The notes beneath the pieces were generated by a model, which saw only the letters and a program-made list of their open reading frames with translations, was not told the origin of the DNA and did no database searches. Of a stretch of DNA of 64,000 nt, positions 22,965 to 33,757 are shown piece after piece. Source of the stretch: Rhizoctonia solani (Eukaryota; Basidiomycota; Agaricomycetes; Cantharellales; Ceratobasidiaceae); assembly GCF_016906535.1 (NCBI RefSeq), contig NC_057384.1, positions 868,001 to 932,000 on the forward strand, read 5' to 3'. The translations under genes and the position numbers were made by a program. Positions within the stretch are counted from its first letter, which is position 1. Each line of letters opens with the position of its first letter.

Positions 22965-22983
22965 GGTGCAAAAGGGGGGGCAA
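22965..22983 (+). promoter_or_regulatory. Polypurine tract of family C
   Basis: GCAAAAGGGGGGGGCAA directly precedes the 3' LTR; plus-strand DNA synthesis primer. It matches the tract before the D 3' LTR at 62944. Confidence 0.8.
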
Positions 22984-23438
22984 TGTCATGAGCCATGCCC
23001 CTATTGTGCCCTTTATTCACACACCAGGGCACTCATGGTACACACTACGGCCACCGGAAACCCGCATATACTCGCACTTATGCACTCAGAACCCCCAGGT
23101 TCCCACATATAAGAGACTTATGGTCAACATGGCTGGACTTAGTGATATTCTCTAAGTCTAGGTCACATGACCTCCCCCCCTCCAGTCCTTTATCAAATAC
23201 TATACTAAACTACTACAGATTTGAGGTGGGGGGGGATGACATAATCTCTTCTATAATAATATAATATTCAGACTTTGCCCACAGGCTCCCTTAACATTGG
23301 CCTGCAGCAAGGGGGGCAGGGGGAGTGCAATGTCCCCCAGCAACTTATATTATTAATATATCACTGTGCATCATATATACTATATATCTTTGACAGTGGA
23401 TATATATGGTAATAACCCTCCAGATATGGGTTATGACA
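22984..23438 (+). repeat. Family C 3' LTR
   Basis: 455 bp, TGTCATGAGCC...GGGTTATGACA, the same LTR family as the ends of element D at 57293. TATA-like ATATATAAGAG near 23105. The right flank GGATA begins D gag sequence, so C inserted into a D copy there. Confidence 0.9.
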
Positions 23439-24150
23439 GGATAACTTTGAACATGGCCCTTGCATGGAGCTGACATCTCCAATACAAGGCATGGAACAGG
23501 GACATCAGGAAGGAGTAGGAATTACCCCTTCTGAACAGGCTGACCAACCAGATATGGAACCATTTCAACTTGCTACTGCTAGGATCCTAGACCCTAGGCA
23601 TGAGAATCCAGGGAATAACACACCCTTGGAGGACCCTGTTGCTAGGGAAAAGGAAACCCCTTTGGTAGATGAGGCAACCAGGAATAAGACAGTGAAGGAT
23701 TTTATTGAAGACTTCTTTGCCAAATTCCCTGAGGAGACTCAACCACCAAAAACTGAGGCAAACAAGAAATGGATTACTAATGACCACCTTACAAGTACCC
23801 AAAAGGTCTATGGATTCTTAATGGAACTAATAATGGGAGTCAAAAGGTTGGAGAAACATATTGACAACCATCTAAAGATGGAACAGGAAATGCTGGATCA
23901 TGGTATTTCTCAGGAAGTAATTGACCAATTGGATAAAGTACTTCCCTTGTCTGCCCTCTGGGAGGCCAAGAACAACAGTGAATCCAATTCCAACAAATCA
24001 GGGTCTACTGAAATCCAATGTGAGGTGTGTGGGAGAACTAACCACTCTACTGAAGAACATAGGAAATCATGTGATTCTGGGGCAAAGGGCAATAAAGGGT
24101 CTGATAAGCGGAAAGATAAGGGTCCTGGCAACCCAGGGTATAAAGGAAGG
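23439..24150 (+). pseudogene. Family D gag fragment, copy 1
   Basis: Matches residues about 65 onward of the D Gag at 58922 (MELTSP.QGMEQGHQEG). It has a knuckle-like CEVCGRTNHSTEEH (C-x2-C-x4-H-x4-H, with His in place of the last Cys of a CCHC). Upstream codons are missing because family C inserted at 23438. The frame is cut at 24150 by an A solo LTR. Confidence 0.85.
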
Positions 24151-24720
24151 TGTTGTAGACACACGTGATACCAGGGAATTTATTCACCTTTTCTCAAATT
24201 TAAACAAAACCTAACGGACTACATTTTCAATCACATGACTTTGGCACTTATATCATATGCTAAGCGCCAAGCCATGTCCCCATCCATGCTTAATCAGCAT
24301 ACATAGCCACCTCCACCTATGATGTCATCATGACATGTCAGTGACACATATGCATGAGTAAGGCCAACTGCAGAGCAGGGTTCTTATTGGATTAGTTATT
24401 TGACATCATGTATTTGTAATTAGCTCTTGTATAGAATATATAAGGAGGCTAACTGACCATGGTAACACCCAGGTCAATTACCTCTTGTCACACTCTGATC
24501 ATTGTACAAGGCCTTACAGCCAGAACACCACTTAGACACATGCCTTAAGCATTGCACCCACTGTACTTATGTAGCCTGCCATTGCCCCTAAGGCCCTGGC
24601 CACCATAGCTTAGTATTTAGACATTGTAGGGTAGAACTCACCGCCTTAAGTGGTACACTTGTATTAGTCACACAGCCACAAGTGCCTGCGCCCTTGACAT
24701 CCTTACAGATGTCTAGGACA
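24151..24720 (+). mobile_element. Family A solo LTR
   Basis: 570 bp, TGTTGTAGACAC...TAGGACA, with GAAGG duplicated at 24146-24150 and 24721-24725. The uninterrupted site is seen at 59790 in the other D copy. Confidence 0.92.
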
Positions 24721-25560
24721 GAAGGCATCCCATGCCTGGGAAGTCATCACAAACCACCACTGTCACCACTACCTCTTTATCCATTCCCATTACTAAGACA
24801 TCATGCCTGCCATCAGAACAGAGACCAGGATCTCCAAGGCAACTGGGGATGCCACCTCTTACCACCTTGACAGATCCAGTGAGCACAGGACCAAGTTCCC
24901 TTGGTCCCAGGACAACCTGGATCAATGGGCACCCCCAGATCCATCCATGGGCTGGGACATGGGGAATGATCAACCCCCTATCACCAACATCTATGACTGG
25001 CATAAGGTCATCACAAGATGTGACTCTTTCCAACAATCCAAGGCTTATGCCAAACTACTTGATCCCTAAGCAACCCTTGATTACATACCAATGGGTCAGC
25101 AATGGAAGTGCTACTGGATTGGAAGAACCCTATGCTGTCTAATTAGGGGATACCTCTGCTGGGTTGGCAGTGAGCCACCAAAACAACCTAAACTGATTCA
25201 AAGCACCAAGTTATTTGTGTGTAGAGGTAATGTGGGTGCCTCTGTGGAGGATGTAGTGAGGGCCCCAGTGCTAAAGCACACAAGGAAGTTGGCAGAGTGG
25301 CATCTAGACATTGAGGAAATTGATCCTGAATGGTGGATACCAATCTCAACAGTAAGGGAATGGCTGGCTGCAGAAATTGAAAACTGGAAAAACAAATTAC
25401 CATCAGGCTTAGGTGGCTATGTAGACAACCTCACCCTTGAAGATGTCTATTACATGATCCTGGAATGCAAAATGAGCATAGAGGATCTACATGACTGGCT
25501 CAAACAATGGGCCATGCAAGCAGCTCAGAATGACCTGAGCAGGAGTATATCCAACCTAGC
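24721..25560 (+). pseudogene. Family D gag end and ORF2, copy 1
   Basis: Continues D gag and then D ORF2 in the -1 frame (WWIPISTVREWLAAEIENWKNKL, LHDWLKQWAMQAAQND). Relative to the complete copy, gag ends early at a TAA (CAA in copy 2), the shift heptamer is CCTAAAC instead of CCCAAAC, and an extra stop lies at 25067-25069. It ends where a B LTR begins at 25561. Confidence 0.85.
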
Positions 25561-25799
25561 TGTTACATCCTTACAAACTATACCATTGGATTCCCATCTT
25601 TTTTCTATTATTTTTAGTATTTTTTACAGACTTGATACCTTTTGTTTTTCAATCATGTGATCTTGGCACTTACCTTGCCAAGATGCTGTGCCAAGGGCAC
25701 TTACCACAGTTCCATGCTTCTGCGCAGTTTGCAGCACACTTCCTTTCTTCTTTCTCCCCCACTGCCTTGTATTTGTAAATACTGTTTTCTGTGTATATA
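25561..25799 (+). repeat. Family B LTR, 5' half only
   Basis: TGTTACATCC through U3 to the TATA region, where a Tc1-like element begins. The 3' half of this LTR is absent on the other side. Confidence 0.75.
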
Positions 25800-27430
25800 C
25801 TGTGCTGTTCAAAACTGTTCACAGATATGCTGTTTTCTTCATGAACAAGCCATTATTTCACCACTAGTGTGCAGACCAGTTTGAAATTTTACTCAGACAA
25901 GCACTATCACCTCTCCTATGTGGTGTACATTGTTTGGTCTGATATGGTTGAGAATTGACTCAGTAACAAACAGAATTATCAGGGTATGTCTGTGAACAGT
26001 TTTGAACAATGGGGTCTAGCCCCCCAATGATTTCATGGTGACATCAGCTGTGATGTCATATGATGTCATTCAATGATGTCATACTCTACTGGCAGGTTAT
26101 TCAATCTCTCCTGATTGCTCTGAGTCTGCCTCAACCCTTTGCTGTCCTCTGCCTACCATGCCTAAAGCTTTGCCTCCCTCTGATGTCCAGAATGTTGTTG
26201 ATAAGTTCAAAAAAGGCCTTCACTACTCAGAAATTCACTCTCAAACTGGTGTCAGTACTGGAATGATTAGCAGGATAAGGGCAATGCACTTTCCTGAGCT
26301 CCCCAAGCACTCTGGTGGCCACCCTTCTAAGCTCTCACCAACCAATATTTGCCATGCCACCCACTTGTTGACTGGCCCTGCCCCCACAACCCCATGCCTA
26401 GTTGCTCAAGAGATCTCTAGCACAAATGGGGTCCCTGTCTCAAGCCTTAATGTGCATTGGGCAGTGCAGAAAGCTGGTGTGGTACCTTTTGTCAAGCCCA
26501 AAAAGCCAGCTATGACAAAGGAACATATCAAGGCATGCTATGAATTTGCTATGGCACACCAGCACTGGACAATTGATGACTGGAAGAGGATCCAATGGTC
26601 AAATGAGACCAAGTTCAACAGATTTGGGTCAGATGGGCACCACTATGCCTATAAAGGGTTGGCTAGGCACCTCAGCCCCACCAGATCATCAAAACACCAC
26701 AAGCATGGAGGAGGCCATATCATGATTAGGGCATGCATGGGATGGGAAGGCTCTGGTCTTATGTGCAAGATAGATGGGTCTCTCACTGCTACCCCCCAAA
26801 TTTTGGCTTGGGCCAGCATGCAACCACTTGTACTGGTCATGTGACTGTGTCCAGGACAGTTGGACATGGAGAAGGTCATATTTAAGCAAGACAATGCAAG
26901 CTCCCACAAGGCCCATGTTGTAAAGGACTGGTTCCAAGAGAATGGCTTAGAGGTCTTTGAGTGGCCTGCTAACTCCCCAGACCTCAATCCAATTGAAAAC
27001 CTTTGGGATCAAGTCAAGAGGGAACTTTATAGCTATGAAACCCCTGCAAGTGGGATGTTGGAATCATGGGAGAGGGTGCAGGAGATTTAGGACAAATGTA
27101 GTGCCCAGAAGTGCCAGGATTTGATAGAGGGTATGCCTAGGAGGATTCAGGCTTGGATCAAAGCCAGAGGTGGCCCCACCAAGTATTGATATTTGCTTGA
27201 CTTGTATATCCTGTAGTCCATTGTTCAAAACTGTTCACAGATATTGTTCCATTGTTCTGAATGTATCTTCATCAAATCTCATTTAAACTGAATAAGATAA
27301 ATTGTGTTAAACAGAGAAGATACTACCAGGTTTGCCAGATTAACTTCAAATTTATCATGTGACAATTGATTGAGTAACAACTGAAACAGTACAAAAGTTC
27401 CAATGCTGTGAACAGTTTTGAACAGCACTG
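25800..27430 (+). mobile_element. Tc1-like DNA transposon
   Basis: 25-bp terminal inverted repeats (25800-25824 and 27406-27430, CTGTGCTGTTCA.../...GAACAGCACTG, one mismatch) surround a Tc1-type transposase gene. The left flank is TA; the right has TC where TA is expected. The left flank is a B LTR and the right flank is a C/D LTR, so the element does not sit in a single target. Confidence 0.88.
26158..27187 (+). pseudogene. Tc1/mariner transposase, inactivated
   Basis: N-terminal helix-turn-helix region (LPPSDVQNVVDKFKKGLHYSEIHSQTG, then a second HTH with GHPSKL). Catalytic core: first motif WSNETKFNRFG, where the first Asp of the DDE triad is Asn; second Asp in FKQDNASSHKA (about 26885); Glu in SPDLNPIENLWD (about 26980). 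The first ORF (26158-26844) ends at a TGA near 26842. The second (26860-27090) stops at TAG, after which the frame continues with a C-terminal helix to TGA at about 27187. The normal product would cut and paste the element at TA sites. The lost Asp and two stops show it is dead. Confidence 0.9.
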
Positions 27431-27432
27431 TC

Positions 27433-27938
27433 AGAGACTTATGGTCAACATGGCTGGACTTAGTGATATTCTCTAAGTCCAGGTCACATGACCTCCCCCC
27501 CTCAGGACCCCCAATTATTGTGGAGGAGGCATCATCCAGTTTCTGGACATTGGCGCTTATTTTCAGCCAATCAGCATCAAGAATCCTGGAATCCTGTGAT
27601 CTGATTGGCTGAAAATAAGCGCCAATGTCCGGGAACTGGATGATGCCTCCTCCACAATAATTGGGGGTCCTCCCCCCTCCAGTCCTTTATCAAATACTAT
27701 ACTAAACTACTACGGATTTGAGGTGGGGGGGGGATGACATATTCTCTTCTATAATAATATATTATTCAGACCTTGCCTGCAGGCTCCCTTAACATTGGCC
27801 CATGGCTAGGGGGGCAGGGGGAGTGCAACATCTCCCAGCAACTTATATTATTAATATATCACTGTGCATCATATATACTATATATATCTTTGACAGTGGG
27901 TATATATGGTAATAACCCATCCAGATATGGGTTATGAC
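27433..27938 (+). repeat. Family C/D LTR, 3' part, with a MITE inside
   Basis: Starts at AGAGACTTATGG, just after the LTR's TATA box, and ends GGGTTATGACA. Interrupted by 27504-27671. Beyond it family A pol begins (AACCTGGTCAAAAAGG), so this LTR ended an element inserted in an A copy. Confidence 0.85.
27504..27671. mobile_element. 168-bp hAT-like MITE
   Basis: Inverted repeats of about 65-70 bp starting AGGACCCCCAATTATTG, with 8-bp duplication CCCCCCTC at 27496-27503 and 27672-27679. No coding capacity. It contains ATTGGCGCTTATTTT, resembling the GGCGCTTAT block in A and B LTRs. Confidence 0.75.
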
Positions 27939-29353
27939 AACAACCTGGTCAAAAAGGATACTCCCTGGAAATGGGACACTAAGGAATAGGAGGCCTTCCA
28001 GGGGCTGAAGGATGCTCTCACCAATGTCCCCGTCCTGTGCCATGCCAACCCTACAAAGCCCTATTTCCTTGAGGCAGATGCATCTGGTGCTGCCTTAGGA
28101 TCTATTCTAAGCCAACATCAGGAGGATGGCTGCCTACACCCCTTAGGGTTCCTGTCAGAATCTTTCAAGGGAGCCAAACAGAATTATGACATGCATGACA
28201 AAGAACTACTTGCAATCATGCGTTCATTTGAGTACTGGCATATATTCCTAGAAGGGACAGCACATCCAATCACTGTCTTCACCAACCACCAGAACCTTGA
28301 GTACTGGAAGGAGTCCCACACCTTTAATTGCCACCACACACAATGGCACCTACTGCTTGCTGGGTATAATTTACAAATTGTATACCACCCCAGCAAACAA
28401 TCCAGTAAACCAGATGCACTGTCCTGACAATCCAATCATGCCAATGTTCCACCTGCCAACCAAACCATGCTACCCAACCCTGTCTTTGCCAACGTTGCAC
28501 TAGCCCTACCCAAGAAAGAGTTACAATGCTGCACAGAGTCCAGCCTGGACCAGGACAAGTCCCTGGAGGAGATCCTCAAGTTCCTGCAAAACAAATCCAA
28601 AGCCCTGCCATCCATCAAATGGGCATTTAAGGATTACCAAATGGAAGCTGGATTGTTGTTCTACCAGGGAAGGATTGTGGTACTGGACATAGGAACCTTC
28701 CAAACAGATCTACTCTGTATATTCCACAACAGCCCCCTGGCCAGTCACCCAGGGAGACAATGTACCCTAGAACTGGTGACACAAAACTACTATTGGCCAG
28801 GTATCAGGGCCAACACCTATTGGCATGTAGATTCCTGCAAGATCTGTCAACGCATCTGCAAGCCTAGATACGCCTCCATTCCACCACAGCCCCTTGAATT
28901 ACCTACTAGGCCATGGCAACACATCTCTTACAACATGATTGTTGACTTACCCAAGGATGGTAATAGCAATTCCATACTAGTCATAGTGGATAGCTTTACC
29001 AAGTACATAATTCTGGTAGAATGTTCCAAGAAACTTAAGGCCCTGGAACTAGCCAATCTATTCCTGAGACATGTATGGAAGAAATATGGAATGCCTGAAA
29101 AAACAGTATTGGACTGCAGACAAGTATTCAATAACAAATTCCTGAAGGCCTTGTACCCACGCCTAGGAATAGACCCCCATTACTCATCTGCTTATCACCC
29201 CCAAAGCAATGGGCAAACAGAACATGTAAACCCATCTGTCAAACATTTCCTGAGGGCGTATTTGGGCATCAACCAGAAAGACTGGGCAAAATGGCTCCCA
29301 ATGGTGGAATTTGCATACAACAATGCAGTACACAGTGCAACCAGCAAAACCCC
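27939..29353 (+). pseudogene. Family A pol remnant: RNase H and integrase
   Basis: RNase H (FLEADASGAALGSILSQ, MHDKELLAIM, VFTNHQNLEYW), a stop near 28427, then integrase (FHNSPLASHPGRQCTLEL, CKICQ, VIVDSFTKY, YHPQSNGQTE). The second core Asp region reads VLDCRQVF, where the intact copy has VSDRGRVF. Many Arg to Cys/His/Gln and Asp to Asn changes relative to 42126-45317 follow from CpG loss. The 5' part of the element lies beyond a C/D LTR junction and is not in the window. It is cut at 29353 by an H LTR. Confidence 0.9.
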
Positions 29354-30473
29354 TGTCAGAGTCTGACCAACAAAGAATGGGATATATGCCTAAAGAGGCA
29401 GTGCTGGCTTTGGGGATAAGCAGAAGACTGCAACCAACATCTTAGAGAGAGATTTTACTTGCCAAATATGGCACAAGACCCCTTAGAGTAGAGCAGGAGA
29501 GTGGGGAGGGTAGTCAGTAGATTGACAGGAGGTCAAGTTCTGGTCTGAATGCCAGAACTCTCCCTTCATTATATACATCATACAGAACAAGGGAACTGTA
29601 AGGTACAAAAGAGAACAATGGAAGACATACTACAAAGGTATGGGTAACTAAGAGAACAATAGAACAATGCAACTAAGGACATATGGTAACTAAGTAACCA
29701 GAGGACAAAGCTAACAGGCTAAATAAAGGGACCATTCACATTCCATGTTGATTGCTCTGCCAGGGGAGTTGTTGTAGACACACTTATACCCAGGGAATTT
29801 ATCCCCATTTTCTCAAATTTAAACAAAGACAATTGGACAACATTTTCAATCACATGACTTTGGCACTTATACCACATGCTAAGCGCCAAGCCATGTCCCC
29901 ATCCATGATTAATCAGCATACATAGCCACCTCCATCTATGACATCACCATGACACGTCAGTGACATGTATGCATGAGTAAGGCCAACTGCAGAGCGGGGT
30001 TCTTATTGGACTACATATTTGATATATTGTATTTGTAATTAGTAGATACTCAGGAATATATAAGGAGGCCAACCAACCACGGTAAACACCCAGGTCAATT
30101 ACCTCTTGTTGCATCCCCACTTTGTACAAGGGCCTTACTGCCCAGTAACCACTTAGTTTACATTGTCTACACCACCTTAAGCAGCCTCTCTGTTGTACTT
30201 ACATAGATTGCCATTGCCCTTACGGCCTTGGTTACCGTAGTATAGCTGGTTGTTGTCATAGGTGACTTGCACACCGCCTTAAGCGGTTTACACTTAGATA
30301 CATCTGGCCGCAAGCACCCACCTCCTTGACATCCTTACAGACGTCTAGGACAGGAGTCCTGCATGGCCTGTGGTCATGTTGGGAACATCCCCTGGTCCAT
30401 ATAATTCGTAAATTTTAGATAAAAAGATAATAGAATAATAGGGTATCTGTGTTCATGCCTCTTGGGTCATGAC
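29354..30473. mobile_element. Family H solo LTR with a nested A solo LTR
   Basis: TGTCAGAGTCTG...GGGTCATGACA, target duplication ACCCC at 29349-29353 and 30474-30478. After removing the nested A LTR its length is about 532 bp. Orientation is not determined and no internal region is seen in the window. Confidence 0.85.
29770..30352 (+). mobile_element. Family A solo LTR in the H LTR
   Basis: 583 bp, TGTTGTAGAC...TAGGACA, with GGAGT at 29765-29769 and 30353-30357. Confidence 0.92.
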
Positions 30474-31094
30474 AACCCCCTTCAAAGCCCTGCATGGGTG
30501 GGAACCCACTCTGACCCCAAGTAATGTTCCCACAGATGTCCCAGAAGCAGATGAACTGGCATCTCAAATGGAAGCTCAGTGGAGGGAAATCAAATCTGCA
30601 CTCCAGCAATCCAAGTCAAGGATGGTAGCCAGCAAGGAAGGGGATCCATTGGAATTCAAGGTTGGAGAAGAAGTCTGGCTAGATGCCAAAAACCTTAAAC
30701 TCAAAACATTAAGCCCCAAACTTACCAAATAACAAGTAGGGCCATTTAAGGTTATTGAGAAAATCTCTGATTGTGCTTACCACTTGGAACTACCACCATC
30801 TATGCAAGTACATAATGTCTTCTATGTGGGACTATTGTCCAAAGTCAAAAGGGATAAAAACCAGAACTTCCAGAAGAGACCACTGCCTGTTATCATTGAC
30901 GGCAAGGAAGAATACAAAATAGAAGGGATCACAGACACAGGAGAATGCAATGGGAAATGGTACTTCAGAGTTAAATGGAAGGGATATTGGTCTGAAGAAA
31001 ACACATGGGAACCTTGGGAAAACTTAAAAAATGCCAAAAGTTTTTTTTAGAAAAATACAAAAAAGAAATGAAAAAGAAGGCCTTTTGAGGGGGG
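30474..31094 (+). pseudogene. Family A pol remnant, C-terminus with chromodomain
   Basis: Resumes pol after the H LTR (TPFKALHGWEPTLTPSNVP), then GPF motif and chromodomain (KEEYKIEGI, WYFRVKWKGYWSEENTWEP). Stops at 30730 and near 31048 break the frame. The polypurine tract GAGGGGGGGGCAG precedes the LTR at 31099. Confidence 0.88.
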
Positions 31095-31098
31095 GCAG

Positions 31099-31331
31099 TG
31101 TTGTAGACACACTTGATACCAGGGAATTTATTCCCATTTTCTTGAATTTAAACAAAGTAGATCAGACTACATTTTCAACCACATGACTTTGGCGCTTACA
31201 TCACACACTAAGCGCCAAGCCACGTCCTCATCTGCGCTTAATCAGCATATGTAGCCACCTCCACCTATGACATCATCATGACACATCAGTGACACATATG
31301 CATGAGTAAGGCCAACTGTGGAGCAGGGTTC
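31099..31331 (+). repeat. Family A 3' LTR, truncated by the next A element
   Basis: Begins TGTTGTAGACACAC right after the polypurine tract and runs to GGGTTC, where the 5' LTR of another A copy starts. Confidence 0.85.
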
Positions 31332-31902
31332 TGTTGTAGACACAATCAATACCACAGAATTTATTCCAATTTTCTCAATTTTAAACAAAATTAAACAGAC
31401 AACATTTTCAATCACGTGACCTTGGCACTTATATCATACTCTAAGCGCCAAGCCACATCCCCATCTGTGCTTAGTCAGCATATGTAGCCACCTCCACCTA
31501 TGACATCATTATGACATGTCAGTGACATGTATGCATGAATAAGACCAACTGCAGAACGGGGTTCTTATTGGATTAGGTATTTGATATCATGTATTAGTAA
31601 TTAGCCAAACTGTAGAATATATAAGGAGGCCAACCAACCATGGTAACACCCAGGTCAATTACCTCTTGTTGCATCCCACAATTGTACAAGGCCTTACAGC
31701 CAGAACACTAAGTATTTACAACACCTTAAGCATCAACTCCACTGTACATATGTAGCTAGCCATTGCCTTTAAGGCCTTGGTCATTGTAGTTTTGTAGCTA
31801 GACATTGTTGGGTAGAACCTTGCCGCCTTAAGTGGTATATTTGTATTAGTCACACAGCCACAAGCGCCTGCACCCTTGATGTCCTTACAGACATCTAGGA
31901 CA
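31332..31902 (+). repeat. Family A 5' LTR (copy A4)
   Basis: 571 bp. AGGTCAATTACCT at 31652-31664 lies downstream of the TATATAAGG box and is complementary to the PBS AGGTAATTGACCT at 31905-31917, 2 nt after the LTR. Confidence 0.9.
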
Positions 31903-31904
31903 CT

Positions 31905-31917
31905 AGGTAATTGACCT
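31905..31917 (+). promoter_or_regulatory. Family A self-priming PBS (copy A4)
   Basis: AGGTAATTGACCT, 13 of 13 complementary to the predicted RNA 5' end in the adjacent LTR. Confidence 0.75.
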
Positions 31918-32382
31918 TAAGTTGGTTGCAAACTGTGCCTACCAGCACCACCCACACCTAACCCAACAAGAAGAAGGACTCCTGTACTAGCACAAGGGAA
32001 ATACCGGAGATTGGGATTGCCTTTTGCTGTCAATAATCAAACCAGCATCATCCCCTCCTAGTACCAAATTGCTATAAGGCAGACAGTCCCTATTGCCTGC
32101 ATACCCTGGTTGCCACACCTTTTACCAGCAGACCTAGACAGCCAATACACCCACTTGCAGAGATTGGGTTCTACATCACGCCTGCCCATGGCTGTGATTA
32201 GTAACTCCTACTGTTCAACGCTAGGTTGTTTGACGCAAGGTCTTAGCAATCAAGTAATAAAGTGCTCATAAGTCCTGATATAGGCACCTACCCCCTTACA
32301 CCATTACCATTACCTCCCGCACTCCCCCTTGATCTTCATCCCAAGCAACCGCCCACGCTGGACACTCATTCCTGCACATCCA

Positions 32383-33757
32383 ATGGCAACCCGCTCCAGG
32401 CCGCCCTCTCAAGCCTGCTCCCCTGTCAATCAAGGACAGCTGGAATCCCTACTTCTGCCAGCCTCCCCTGAGCTTGGCAAAGTCTCTCTTGAGCAGGTCA
32501 TCTGCCTCCTGTGGGGATTACAATCCCAAATCAACTGCCTTGAGCAGACCCTCTTGGAACAAAGTGAAATTAATCAAGAGGTTTGCACCAACATTGAGAA
32601 CATCTCCCAAGTGGTCAATGTTGTCAAGGATGGGCCTGCCCAGCTCCAACTCCCCCAGGGTCCCCACACCCCAGAAGATCAAAAACCCCCTGCAGTTGAG
32701 GAAACTCCCTGGGCCACGCCCAAAGCCAAGCCTATTGGCAAGGCTCAACCCTTCCTTGGGGCCCCAGCCCCTATCATCTCTACAGGGGCCCCTAGGTGCA
32801 ACCCCCTTACCCTGTTCAACCCTTACCCCTCCTCTTCCTTCCCTTTGGGACCAGCTCCAGCCACCCAAGGACCTCCACCAGCACCTGTCATCACCCTGGC
32901 GCCTGTCATCACCCTGGCGCAGCCTCCAGCCCCCTCCACTGTAAAAGTGGATCACCCCAATGCCTTCAAAGGCAAAATTGGCTTGGAGGCCAAGCAATGG
33001 CTCACCTGTATGTTGGCCTGGGTACGCCTTAACCAAAGGCAATTCCCAACAGACTTGGAGGTCCTCTCTTTCCTCCTCATGAATATGACAGAGGCTGGCA
33101 GAGCCTGGGCTCACCCCCACCTGGACCAATCAGGGTCCCACTGTGCACTCATCCAAACTGTGGATGAATTCAAAATTGAGTTCCTGGCCACCTTTGGCAA
33201 CCCAGATGCTACCCAAGCAGCGGAGCAGAAGATCACTTCCCTCACCCAGACCAGCACTTGTGCCAAATATATTACTAAGTTCCGCATGCTGCAAATGGAA
33301 CTTGATTGGAACAATGCTGCACTCTGCGGCCAATTTGCACGTGGACTTCACTGGGAGGTCCAAAGACAAATTGCCATGAGAGAGAGGCAACCCCGTACTC
33401 TGAGGGAGCTGCAAGACGCTGCCCTCATCATTGACAATGCCCTTTGTGAGGAGCAAGCCAGCCACCCGCAGCAGGGTAATAAGCCTGGCAAAACCTCAAC
33501 CACCCCCCAACCAGGGGGCAAGCACCAGCCAACAGGCCACAAAAACCAGTTCCCTTTCCTCCAATCCCAATTACATCTTGGAGGAAGAACACAATTGCCG
33601 CCGCACAGAAGGCCTCTGCGTGAAATGAGGCAAGGCCAGTCACAGGTTTGCCAAGTGTAGAACCAGCTGGAAGGCTACCCCTAAGGAGGATAAAGGGAAA
33701 GCCAAGGAAACCACCAAATTGGGCAAAGACTCCAAGTACCAATTGGGAAAAGAGTAA
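32383..33757 (+). pseudogene. Family A gag (copy A4)
   Basis: From MATRSRPPSQACSPVN to the stop at 33755-33757. N-terminal helical segment (SLEQVICLLWGLQSQINCLEQTL), Pro-rich linker with a short tandem duplication (PVITLAPVITLA), and capsid-like domain (VDHPNAFKGKIGLEAKQWL; FARGLHWEVQRQI). A frameshift near 33525 moves the zinc knuckle to another frame, where its second cysteine is followed by TGA (CVK-stop-GK...HRFAKC). GGGAAAA at 33745-33751 is retained before the stop. The extra N-terminal residues upstream of 32383 are probably not translated. Confidence 0.88.

Noticed and set aside
22984..23438. C 5' LTR at 3592 and 3' LTR at 22984 as ends of one insertion
   Set aside because: The flanking 5-mers differ (TGATG and GGATA), so joint insertion cannot be claimed.
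31652..31917. LTR/PBS covariation between A copies (CG versus CA/TG) as evidence of selection
   Set aside because: Both changes are CpG transitions that decay alone would produce on each side; only the A/T transversion pair in C/D is informative.
32518..33742. Long antisense ORFs over A gag copies (also 40573-41769, 47345-48546)
   Set aside because: Caused by the Pro/Gly-rich, stop-poor gag composition; the same shadows appear in each copy.
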